From JAEUPI01 sp035764445 (GTDB lineage: Bacteria > Pseudomonadota > Gammaproteobacteria > Burkholderiales > Burkholderiaceae_C): a stretch of 11,482 nt of DNA. A model generated the notes under the pieces. It ran no database searches. It worked only from the letters and a program-made list of their open reading frames with translations, and was not told the origin of the DNA. Below are positions 1 to 6,609 of the stretch, piece after piece. The stretch is from the NCBI GenBank assembly GCA_035764445.1, contig DASTZF010000392.1, forward strand, positions 1-11,482, given 5' to 3'. Position 1 is the stretch's first letter. Every line of letters starts with the position of its first letter. Position numbers and translations under genes: made by a program.

Positions 1-580
1 GGCTGCCTTCGAGGCGGTAGCGGCCGCTGTGGGCGTTGAAGCTCCAGTCGCGCATCAGGCGCTTCGGCTGATTGCCGCCGAACCCGAGGCGACGCCCCGG
101 ATACCACGGCAGCAGGCGCGCGGCGGCACTGATCGCACCGACGGTCAGACGCGCGCGCAGCCGGTTTGCCGACGGCCACGCGCGGTGGTGCGCGGTGCCG
201 GCGGCCATCAGCACGAGTGCGCTCAGGCGCTCGGCCAGCGTCGCGCAGGCCAGCACGGCGAGCTGGCCGCCGAGGCTGTGCCCGGCGAGCACGATGCGTC
301 GATGCGGATGGTGCTGTGACAGCTGGTCGAGCCAGCGCGGCAGGTCGTCTTCGACGATCTCGCGATAGCCGAAGTCGGCACCGCGCTCGGCGCGTTCGGT
401 GCTGTCGCCCTGGCCGCGCAGCTCGGCCACATAGGCCGGGCCGCCGGTCGCGCGGGCCAGCGCCCGCGCCAACGGTTGGTAGTAGCGCGCCGGCACGCCC
501 ATCGCGGGTAGGCACAGCAGCGCGGGAGCTTGGGCGGACACGACGCTGGCGGTGGCCGCGCGCAGGTGAAGTGTGGTCAT
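1..580 (-). CDS. Alpha/beta hydrolase, C-terminus cut by window edge
   Basis: The reading frame starts at an ATG at 580 and stays open through the left edge, giving 193 visible residues without the C-terminus. It shows the first half of an alpha/beta hydrolase fold: an oxyanion-hole strand region LLCLPAMGVPARYY (about residues 21-34), the ELRGQGDS turn (53-60) and a textbook nucleophile elbow GHSLGG at 100-105 with Ser102 as the presumed nucleophile. The catalytic Asp and His would lie beyond the edge. No signal peptide is seen, so it is probably cytoplasmic. The lid region (about 125-170) is rich in Arg and Ala. The motifs suit the broad group of predicted serine hydrolases, and the substrate cannot be read from sequence. 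It is divergent from the SARP-hydrolase regulator, which may control it. Family is confident, function unknown. Confidence 0.88.
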   Translation of the reverse strand, partial: MTTLHLRAATASVVSAQAPALLCLPAMGVPARYYQPLARALARATGGPAYVAELRGQGDSTERAERGADFGYREIVEDDLPRWLDQLSQHHPHRRIVLAGHSLGGQLAVLACATLAERLSALVLMAAGTAHHRAWPSANRLRARLTVGAISAAARLLPWYPGRRLGFGGNQPKRLMRDWSFNAHSGRYRLEGS

Positions 581-698
581 GGCATGGCGAGTTGTTCGAT
601 TGGGCGGCTTCAGCGTATGCACCGCGCGTCCCTCACGCGTCCCCGGTGTGCCTCAGCCAGCTGCTACAAACGAGTCCCGGCGCGGGAACGACGCATCC
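581..698. promoter_or_regulatory. Divergent promoter region, hydrolase / SARP-type regulator
   Basis: This 118-bp gap separates the divergent starts at 580 (minus) and 699 (plus), so it must hold the promoters of at least one and probably both genes. On the minus strand a weak -10-like TACGCT (617-612) lies 7 nt beyond a pair of direct repeats. On the plus strand a -10-like TACAAA is at 665-670. Neither has a convincing -35, which would suit activator-dependent promoters. The region assignment is sound; the individual promoter elements are weak. Confidence 0.5.
625..643. repeat. Tandem direct repeat, candidate SARP operator
   Basis: CGCGTCCC occurs at 625-632 and again at 636-643, an exact 8-bp direct repeat with a period of 11 bp (one helical turn). 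SARP-family regulators are known to bind short direct repeats of about 7 bp with 11-bp periodicity next to the -10 element. The gene at 699 encodes a SARP-type DNA-binding domain. Read on the minus strand, the repeat ends 7 nt before a -10-like hexamer of the hydrolase gene. No clear third copy is found one period away on either side. The match of spacing to regulator type is the argument; binding is inferred. Confidence 0.45.
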
Positions 699-2291
699 GT
701 GTTTCAGTTGAAATTGATGGGCCTGCCGCGGTTCGACCGCGATGGCTGCGACACCCCGTTGGCGCTCAAGCGCGGCGCTGCGCTGCTGGCCGTGCTCGCG
801 CTGTCGCCCGCTGCGGTGCCGCGCGCGCAACTGGTCAACCTGCTGTGGCCCGACGCCGGCGACGCCACCGGACGCACGCGGTTGCGGCGCCTGATCTACA
901 CGCTCGAAGCCTCATTCGGTGGCGCGCTGTTCGAGGTCGCAGGCGACGCGTTGTCGCTGCGCGGCACCGCAGTGCGAGTCGATGTGCGCGAGCTCGTGCG
1001 CGTCGCGCGGGCGGCGCTGGTCGGCGAGGGCGCGGACAGCGCCGACACCGTGCAGCGCTGCATGGATGCTGCGTCCGCGCCCTTGCTGCATGGCCTGGAG
1101 TTCGGATCCGACACCTTCGATGCCTGGCTGCGCGAGCAGCGCCAGGAGCTCGAGCGCCTGCTAGCGCGCTGGTTCGCACAGCGCAGCGTCGCGCTGCAGC
1201 GAGAGGGCCAGCTCGACGCGGCGATCGACGCGGCGGAGCGCTGGCTGCGCATCGACCCGCTCAGCGAGCCGGCACACGTACGCCTGATGGAGCTGCAGGC
1301 TGCGCTCGGCCATGCGGCCGGCGTCGAGGCCGCGTTCACCCGCTGCGCCGATGCGCTGCGCGCCGAGTTCGGCAGCAAGCCCGGCGTTGCCACCGAACGG
1401 GCCTATCTGGCGCTGCGCCAGGGGCTGCAGGGACGCGCAGCAGCGGCGGAGCTGTCCGCGCTGCAGGTGCGTTATGCCGACACTGCCGACGGTGCGGTCG
1501 CCTACGCGATGGTCGGCGACGCTGGCCCGACGCTGGTGATCATTCCGGGCTTCATCTCTCACATCGAGATCGGCTGGGAGCAGCCCGAGATCCGCCGCAT
1601 GCTGCTGGTGCTGGCGCGGCGCTTTCGCATCATCGTGTTCGACCGCCGCGGCGCCGGGCTGTCGGAGCGGCTGTTTCGCAACGCCAACGCGCAGTCGGCG
1701 GCACAAGATGTTCTGACCATCCTCGACCATGCGGGCGTGCGGCGCGCGTGGCTGTTCGGCTCGTCGGAGGGCGGCCCGATCGCGGTGCACCTGGCCGCCA
1801 CGCACCCCGAGCGGGTGGCGGCGCTGGTGCTGTTCGGCGCGATGGCGCGCGGCTCCTGGTCGGCGACGCATCCGTGGGCCCTGCGCCGCGAGGCTTACCA
1901 CGTGTGGGTCGAGCGGCTGCTCGCGGCCTGGGGCGGGCCGGCCGACCTCGCGACGTTCGCATCGTCGCGCCAGCACGATCCCGCGCTGCGGCTGTGGTGG
2001 GCGCGCATGCTGCGCCACGCGGCGTCGCCTTCGAGCATCCGCACCACGCTCGAAGGCCTGCGCGACGTCGACGTGTGCGACCTGCTGCCGCACGTGCGCG
2101 CGCCGACGCTGGTCCTGCATCGGCGCGATGACTGTGCGGTGCGCTCGGAGTGGGGTCACTATCTGGCTGGCGCGATCCCCGGCGCCACGCACGTGCCGCT
2201 GGAAGGCGCCGACCACTTCTGGTGGTGCGGCGATACCGAGCGCGTGCTGGTGGAGATCGACCGCTTCGCGCAGCGCGTGGCCGCGCCTTGA
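699..2291 (+). CDS. SARP/BTAD regulator fused to alpha/beta hydrolase
   Basis: This is a 530-residue protein from a GTG at 699. That start places the SARP-like first strand (VFQLKLMGLPRFDRDG) at the N-terminus; the ATG at 573 would add 42 residues with no domain. Residues about 1-95 form an OmpR-like winged helix (HTH segment near PRAQLVNLLWPD). Residues about 100-245 form the BTAD helical repeat (FDAWLREQRQELERL, then WLRIDPLSEPAHVRLM). From about 252 an alpha/beta hydrolase follows: VRYADTADGAVAYAMVGD, the loop FDRRGAGLSE, nucleophile elbow GSSEGG (Ser356), Asp477 or Asp478, and His506, so the triad appears intact. From memory, this hydrolase type is also found fused to class III adenylate cyclase domains. 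It is probably a cytoplasmic activator whose hydrolase part senses or processes a small ligand (inference). It is convergent with the VWA gene, with 7 bp between stops. Confidence 0.88.
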   Translation: MFQLKLMGLPRFDRDGCDTPLALKRGAALLAVLALSPAAVPRAQLVNLLWPDAGDATGRTRLRRLIYTLEASFGGALFEVAGDALSLRGTAVRVDVRELVRVARAALVGEGADSADTVQRCMDAASAPLLHGLEFGSDTFDAWLREQRQELERLLARWFAQRSVALQREGQLDAAIDAAERWLRIDPLSEPAHVRLMELQAALGHAAGVEAAFTRCADALRAEFGSKPGVATERAYLALRQGLQGRAAAAELSALQVRYADTADGAVAYAMVGDAGPTLVIIPGFISHIEIGWEQPEIRRMLLVLARRFRIIVFDRRGAGLSERLFRNANAQSAAQDVLTILDHAGVRRAWLFGSSEGGPIAVHLAATHPERVAALVLFGAMARGSWSATHPWALRREAYHVWVERLLAAWGGPADLATFASSRQHDPALRLWWARMLRHAASPSSIRTTLEGLRDVDVCDLLPHVRAPTLVLHRRDDCAVRSEWGHYLAGAIPGATHVPLEGADHFWWCGDTERVLVEIDRFAQRVAAP

Positions 2292-2298
2292 GCACCGT

Positions 2299-4269
2299 CT
2301 ACGTGGTCGGCCGCGTCATCGCGTGGTAGACCTTGGCCAGCTCGGCCGGCAGCGCGACGAGGTCGCCGATCACCAGGTAGCGCTCGGGCGGGCACATGCG
2401 TCGCAGATAGTCGTGGCCCGCGGGGTCGATCGACAGGCAGAACGTCTGCACGCCCGCAGCCTGCGCCTCGAGCAATGCGTGCGCGGTGTCTTCGAGCCCG
2501 TACTGCAGGTCGCGCGGCAGCGGGCCGTAGTCGACGTCTTCGGGATAGCCGTCGGTCACCACGATCAGCGTGCGTCGCCGCTGCGGCTGGCGCAGCAGCT
2601 GCGCGACCGTGTGGCGGATCGCCGCACCGGTGCGGGTGGCGCCGTGTGGGCGCAGCGCGGCCAGCGCGGCGGCGGTGCGCGGCGAAACCGCTTCGTGGAA
2701 CGCCTTGACGACGCGAAACTCGACCCGCGCGCGCCCATGCCCCGAGAAGGTGTAGATCGCGAAGCAGTCGCCGAGCGTATGCAGCGCGTCGCACATCAGC
2801 GCCAACGCCTCCTTGGCGACGTCGATCACGCGCCGCTTCGGCGCGCCGGACGGCGGCGCACTGACGGCCAGGTCGTACAGGTATACCGCGTCGGCGTGCG
2901 CCGACGGTGTCGGACGCGGCGGTCCCGTCACGCCGTCGGGCAGCACGAAATCGGTCGATGCACTGGTGTCGACCAGCAGCGCGGTGGCAACGTCGCGCTG
3001 CGCCCGGTCGCGCCGCACGTACCATGCGCGGTCGTCGACCAGGCCCGCGCGCAGGTCGACCATCGCCTCGATCACGCGATCGATCTCGAGCTCGTCGCCG
3101 TCGCTGGCGCCGTGCACGCGCTGCAGGCCCTCCGGGCGCCACGCCACGAACTGGCGATGCACACGGCGCGCCAGCGCGGCGTGGCGGCGGCGCACGTGGT
3201 GGATGAATGCGGTGTCGCTGCCGCGCAGGCGACGCTCGATCAGCGTGCACCAGGCCGGCAGCAGGCGCTGCTGGCGGTAGTCCCACTCATCGATCGGATG
3301 GGTGGTGCCGGACTCGGCGTCGTCGCCTGCGAGCGTCGCCATGAGCGTGGCACCGCGCTGGCCCTCGTGTGGCAACCGACGCGCTGTGCGCGGTCCCGGC
3401 AGCGCCGCCCCTGTCGTCACCGCGGGGCTCTGCGGGGCGTCACCGGGGCGCGAGGCCCCGCCGTTGATGCTGCGCGCCTCAGCGGACGCAAAGGCAGCAT
3501 CGGCGACATCGGATTCCCCAGCGCCGTCGGCTGAGCGCGTGTTCGCCGGGTTCGATCCCGCCGCGGCGAGCAGGGCGGGGAGCGCGTCCATCGCCGGCAG
3601 CGGCGCGCTGCGACGCCGCCTGCAGTACGCCGGCACACCGAGCAAGCCGCAGATCGCCGTTGCGGCGCGCGCACTGTCGACCGCGCCGGTCTCGACGCGG
3701 CGCAGCGCATCGGCATGGCGCAGCATCGCTTGCGACCCGACGTCAGCTGCCGCGTGAGCCGTATCCGCGTCGCCCAATGCGTGGCGCCACAGCAGGTCGA
3801 GCGCGCGCGTCGATGGCCAACGCCGCGCGGCGGCACCGCGGCGCTGCAAGAGTTCCAACGTACGTTGCTGCGCCAGGTCGGCCCGCGCACCGGGAAACTT
3901 GCGTTCAATCACGCCGTCGACGCGCAGCCTTTCGAGCGCGTCGAACGCACGCCGCCACCACCGCGACGCAGCGATCAATGCTGCGGCCAGCGCTTCATCG
4001 CTCGACGCAGCGACGACCTGCCGCATCACCGCGATGCGATAGGCGGCGCGGTTGTCGCGCGCGCACACGAACGACGCGATCTGCCGTGGCAGCGCAAGCT
4101 CGATCGGTTGCGCGGCGGCAGCGGGCGGCGGTGCGGCCTCGGTGCCGTGCGTGCCTTCGCGCAGCGCCACCGCGCGGCCGGCCAGCGCCTGCGCGAACAG
4201 CGCGAGCACAGGTTTGAGCTCGGCGAGCAGCGCCGGCTCGCAGCGCGGCTCGGGCGCAGCGGACGTCAC
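2299..4269 (-). CDS. NorD/CbbO-type VWA protein
   Basis: This is a 656-residue protein. The GTG start at 4269 overlaps the TGA of the upstream ATPase gene (GTGA), implying translational coupling; the open frame continues further upstream only as a shadow of that gene. The N-terminal half is helical and rich in Ala and Arg. An Ala/Pro/Ser/Gly-rich low-complexity linker lies around residues 235-315. The C-terminal VWA domain has a complete MIDAS: DTSAS (Asp434, Ser436, Ser438), a Thr in GATRTG (545 or 547) and Asp573 in VVTDGYPED. GDCFAIYTFSGHGR and the closing ALPAELAKVYHAMT also match the NorD/CbbO family. Such proteins work with a MoxR-type ATPase to remodel a metalloenzyme (rubisco for CbbO, nitric oxide reductase for NorD). 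From memory, the length is nearer NorD than CbbO. The client here is unknown. About 37 residues rich in Pro and Ala separate DTSAS from RRVIDV. Confidence 0.87.
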   Translation of the reverse strand: MTSAAPEPRCEPALLAELKPVLALFAQALAGRAVALREGTHGTEAAPPPAAAAQPIELALPRQIASFVCARDNRAAYRIAVMRQVVAASSDEALAAALIAASRWWRRAFDALERLRVDGVIERKFPGARADLAQQRTLELLQRRGAAARRWPSTRALDLLWRHALGDADTAHAAADVGSQAMLRHADALRRVETGAVDSARAATAICGLLGVPAYCRRRRSAPLPAMDALPALLAAAGSNPANTRSADGAGESDVADAAFASAEARSINGGASRPGDAPQSPAVTTGAALPGPRTARRLPHEGQRGATLMATLAGDDAESGTTHPIDEWDYRQQRLLPAWCTLIERRLRGSDTAFIHHVRRRHAALARRVHRQFVAWRPEGLQRVHGASDGDELEIDRVIEAMVDLRAGLVDDRAWYVRRDRAQRDVATALLVDTSASTDFVLPDGVTGPPRPTPSAHADAVYLYDLAVSAPPSGAPKRRVIDVAKEALALMCDALHTLGDCFAIYTFSGHGRARVEFRVVKAFHEAVSPRTAAALAALRPHGATRTGAAIRHTVAQLLRQPQRRRTLIVVTDGYPEDVDYGPLPRDLQYGLEDTAHALLEAQAAGVQTFCLSIDPAGHDYLRRMCPPERYLVIGDLVALPAELAKVYHAMTRPTT

Positions 4270-5087
4270 GGCAGGATCACGTCGGCCAGTTCGGCGATGG
4301 CCTGCTGCAGCTCGGGCTCGCCGCCGACCGCGCGGGTGACCGCCGCCTCGACCGCGCGCCGCGGCGCGATGCCTTGTGCCACCAGTTGCGCGGCATAAAC
4401 CAGCAATCGCGTGCCCACCTGGCCAGCGCTGCCGTGGCCCTCGAGCGCGCGCACCTTGCTGCCCAACAGGGCGAGCTGATGGGCGAGCGAGTCGTCGATG
4501 CCGCCTTCGTGCGCGATCACCGTGGCCTCGGCGGGCAGCGGCGGGTAGCCGAACGGCAGCGTCACGAAGCGCTGGCGCGTCGACGGCTTCAGGTCCTTCA
4601 GCACGCTCTGGTAGCCGGGGTTGTACGAGATGACGAGCAGAAAGTTCGCGTGGGCGATCAGTTGCTCGCCGGTCTTCTCGATCGGCAGCACGCGGCGGTG
4701 GTCGGTCAGTGAGTGGATCACCACCGTCGTGTCCTTGCGCGCCTCGACCACCTCGTCGAGGTAGCAGATCGCGCCGTGGCGCACGGCGCGGGTCAACGGC
4801 CCGTCGCTCCACACCGTCTGGTCGTCGATCAGCAGATAGCGGCCCACGAGGTCGGTGGCGGTGAGGTCTTCGTGGCACGCCACCGTGACGAGCGGGTTTT
4901 CGGTCCGGTGGCCGCCGTCGCGCTGAAACAGCCGCCACGCCATGTGCTCGACGAAGCGTGTCTTGCCGCAGCCGGTGGGTCCTTCGAGCAGCACCGGCAG
5001 GCGCGCGCGCCATGCCGCCTCGAACACGGCGACCTCGTCGGCGACCGGCAGATACCAAGGTTCGGGCGTTGGGTGACTGGTCTTCAT
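4266..5087 (-). CDS. CbbQ/NorQ-family MoxR AAA+ ATPase
   Basis: This is a 273-residue AAA+ ATPase, the usual length for the CbbQ/NirQ/NorQ/GpvN group of MoxR proteins. It opens with the family signature WYLPVADEVAVFEAAWRARL (11-30). Walker A is GPTGCGKT (36-43) and Walker B is CYLDE (108-112). VACHEDLTATDLVGRYL lies between them, followed by KDTTVVIHSLTDHRR, sensor-1 region VISYNPGYQSVLKDLKPSTR and QRFV. In characterised relatives the ring-shaped ATPase pairs with a VWA adaptor and uses ATP to remodel rubisco or to activate nitric oxide reductase. The partner gene follows with a 4-nt overlap. The start is 16 nt after the stop of the MATE gene and lacks a clear Shine-Dalgarno sequence, so coupling to upstream translation is plausible. 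Neither rubisco nor NOR genes are in the window, so CbbQ and NorQ cannot be told apart here. Confidence 0.93.
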   Translation of the reverse strand: MKTSHPTPEPWYLPVADEVAVFEAAWRARLPVLLEGPTGCGKTRFVEHMAWRLFQRDGGHRTENPLVTVACHEDLTATDLVGRYLLIDDQTVWSDGPLTRAVRHGAICYLDEVVEARKDTTVVIHSLTDHRRVLPIEKTGEQLIAHANFLLVISYNPGYQSVLKDLKPSTRQRFVTLPFGYPPLPAEATVIAHEGGIDDSLAHQLALLGSKVRALEGHGSAGQVGTRLLVYAAQLVAQGIAPRRAVEAAVTRAVGGEPELQQAIAELADVILP

Positions 5088-5094
5088 GTTGCGA

Positions 5095-5106
5095 TGAGGC
5101 GCCTCA
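5095..5106. repeat. 12-bp perfect palindrome at MATE/ATPase junction
   Basis: TGAGGCGCCTCA is a perfect 12-bp palindrome that contains the TGA stop of the MATE gene on the minus strand and lies 7 nt upstream of the ATPase start codon. It has no loop, so it would be poor as an RNA hairpin. It may simply reflect GC-rich sequence. Confidence 0.3.
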
Positions 5107-6489
5107 CGAGGTCTTCAGTTGCGGTGCCGCCGGCAGCGCGCTCGACCGCTCCCAGCGACTCGACCACACGGCGGCGGCGTTGAACACGCCGTAGGCAACC
5201 ATCGCCGCCGACACCAGCGCGAAGTAGCTCCACGCGGGCGCCTGCGCCGCGGTGAGCCACCAGCCGCCGAGCACGATCACGCCCAGGCGCACCGTGGCAC
5301 CGAGCACTACGCCGAGGACGCGGCCGGCGCCCTGCGACGCGAAGTACAGCGCCAGCGCCAGGCCGTAGAACGCAAAGCCGGGACCGGCGAAGCGCATGAA
5401 CAGCTGCGCGTAGCCCATCACGCCGGGCTCGCTGGTGAACATCGACGGCCACAGCGCCGGCCACACGCTGACCACCGCGCCGATCGCGCCGACCAGCGCG
5501 GCGGCGAGCACGCTGCCGGTCCACGCGACGCGGCGCGCACGCGCGACATCGCCGCCGCCGATCGCCATGCCGACCATCGGCACCGTGGCCACGCCGACGC
5601 CGAAGGCGATCGGAATCAGCAGGAACTCCAGCCGCGCGCCGATGCCGTAGCCGGCCAGCGCGTCGACACCGAGCCGCGAGATGAGGCCGGTGATGACCAG
5701 GATCGTCAGGATGTTCTGCAGCGGCGACAGCGCGGCCAGCAGGCCGACGCGCAGGATCGGCGCGAACACCGCGCGCCGCAGCGCGATGCCGCGCCACAGC
5801 AGCCGCACGCGCGGTTGCGGCGAGCGCAGATACGCGGTCAGCGTGAGGGCCGCGAACGCAAAGGCCAGCACCTGGCCGAGCGCGACGCCGACCATGCCCC
5901 AGCGCGGAAAGGGCCCCAGCCCGAGCCCGAGCGTGGCGCCGATCGTCACCTGTAGCACGGTGGTGGCCAGGATCGCCAGCGACGGCGTGCGCATGTCGCC
6001 GCTGCCGCGCACGATCGACACCAGCGCGTTGCACAACCAGATCGCGGGCGCGCCGACGAACAGCATCGCCGAGTAGCGGATCGCTTGCTCGAGCACGGCG
6101 TCGTGCGCGCCGAGCAACCGGTACAGCAGCGGCCCCACGAGCAGGAACAGCAGCGCGAACCCGAGCCCGGCGCCCACGCAGACCAGCGCGGCGTGCCAGG
6201 CGAGCGCATGCGCGCCATCGACATCGCCGGCGCCGAGCGCGCGGCTGATCGCCGACGAAATCGCACCACCGATCGCGCCGCCCGACAGCGCCTGCATCAG
6301 CATCACGAACGGAAACACCACCGCCATCGCGGCCAGCGCCTCGCGGCCGAGCGCACCGACGTAAGCCGTCTCGCCGATGCTCACCGCAGCCGCGGCCGAC
6401 ATCGCCAGCATGTTGGGCAACGCCATCGTCACCAGCACCGGCAGCACCGGGCCGTGGGTCAGGCGTTGCTCACGCGGCGTGGCGCTCAT
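5104..6489 (-). CDS. MATE-family efflux transporter
   Basis: This is a 461-residue, very hydrophobic protein with about 12 predicted membrane helices in two similar halves (about residues 14-215 and 240-440). Both halves carry the MATE pattern: LPNMLAMSAAAAVSIGETAYVGALG in helices 1-2, and in the second half SPLQNILTILVITGLISRLG with ALAGYGIGARLEFLLIPIAFGVGVATVPMVG. The first cytoplasmic loop SRALGAGDVDGAH and its counterpart AIGGGDVARARRVAW are also typical. MATE proteins export cationic drugs or metabolites across the inner membrane using a sodium or proton gradient; the substrate cannot be read here. The gene lies 16 nt upstream of the CbbQ/NorQ-type ATPase on the same strand, so the three probably form one transcript. 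A 120-bp gap separates it from the cytochrome gene upstream. Confidence 0.93.
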   Translation of the reverse strand: MSATPREQRLTHGPVLPVLVTMALPNMLAMSAAAAVSIGETAYVGALGREALAAMAVVFPFVMLMQALSGGAIGGAISSAISRALGAGDVDGAHALAWHAALVCVGAGLGFALLFLLVGPLLYRLLGAHDAVLEQAIRYSAMLFVGAPAIWLCNALVSIVRGSGDMRTPSLAILATTVLQVTIGATLGLGLGPFPRWGMVGVALGQVLAFAFAALTLTAYLRSPQPRVRLLWRGIALRRAVFAPILRVGLLAALSPLQNILTILVITGLISRLGVDALAGYGIGARLEFLLIPIAFGVGVATVPMVGMAIGGGDVARARRVAWTGSVLAAALVGAIGAVVSVWPALWPSMFTSEPGVMGYAQLFMRFAGPGFAFYGLALALYFASQGAGRVLGVVLGATVRLGVIVLGGWWLTAAQAPAWSYFALVSAAMVAYGVFNAAAVWSSRWERSSALPAAPQLKTS

Positions 6490-6525
6490 GCGGTGGTGGC
6501 TGGGTCGCGGCGTGCGACCTCACCC

Positions 6526-6557
6526 AGTGTAGGCAGCCCGGCGACCGCGGCTGTCAA
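6526..6557 (-). promoter_or_regulatory. Candidate sigma-70 promoter for the MATE operon
   Basis: On the minus strand a perfect TTGACA (6557-6552) is followed 20 nt later by TACACT (6531-6526). The spacer is longer than the usual 16-18 bp, so basal activity may be low or regulator-dependent. Transcription would begin near 6518 and leave a leader of about 29 nt before the MATE ATG. Confidence 0.33.
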
Positions 6558-6564
6558 GGCCGCG
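6546..6564. repeat. Inverted repeat centred on a -35-like hexamer
   Basis: On the minus strand the sequence CGCGGC-CTTGACA-GCCGCG forms perfect 6-bp arms with the candidate -35 TTGACA inside the 7-nt centre. It could be an operator that covers the promoter, or a rho-independent-like stem at the end of the cytochrome transcript 46 nt after its stop. There is no following T-run, which weakens the terminator reading. Confidence 0.35.
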
Positions 6565-6609
6565 ACAAGACCGAGCCGAGGCAGTCCCTCCAGCGCGCGT
6601 GAAGCTGTG

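Larger units (their letters stand above)
6490..6609. promoter_or_regulatory. Intergenic region upstream of MATE-AAA-VWA genes
   Basis: This 120-bp gap lies between the cytochrome stop (6610) and the MATE start (6489), both on the minus strand. It is the only sizeable gap inside the central minus-strand block and the natural place for a second promoter. It holds a TTGACA hexamer, a TACACT hexamer, a dyad around the TTGACA, and a 6-bp stem-loop GGTCGC/GCGACC (6503-6508 and 6514-6519) about 13 nt before the MATE start codon. Confidence 0.45.

Noticed and set aside
530..2131. Plus-strand open frame of 533 codons overlapping the SARP-hydrolase gene in another frame
   Set aside because: The translation is dominated by Arg and Ala without motifs, while the frame from 699 carries complete domains.
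2292..2298. Terminator between the convergent regulator and VWA genes
   Set aside because: The gap is only 7 bp and no convincing stem with a T-run was found across the two gene ends.
1729..3534. Long plus-strand open frame (601 codons) across the hydrolase domain and VWA gene
   Set aside because: It crosses two convergent genes with clear domains, its translation is Arg/Ala-rich with no domain, and long antisense frames are expected in DNA this GC-rich.
4270..5058. Upstream extension of the VWA frame to a 919-residue protein
   Set aside because: The extra 263 residues are an out-of-frame reading of the ATPase gene. The GTG at 4269 overlapping the ATPase stop is the natural start.
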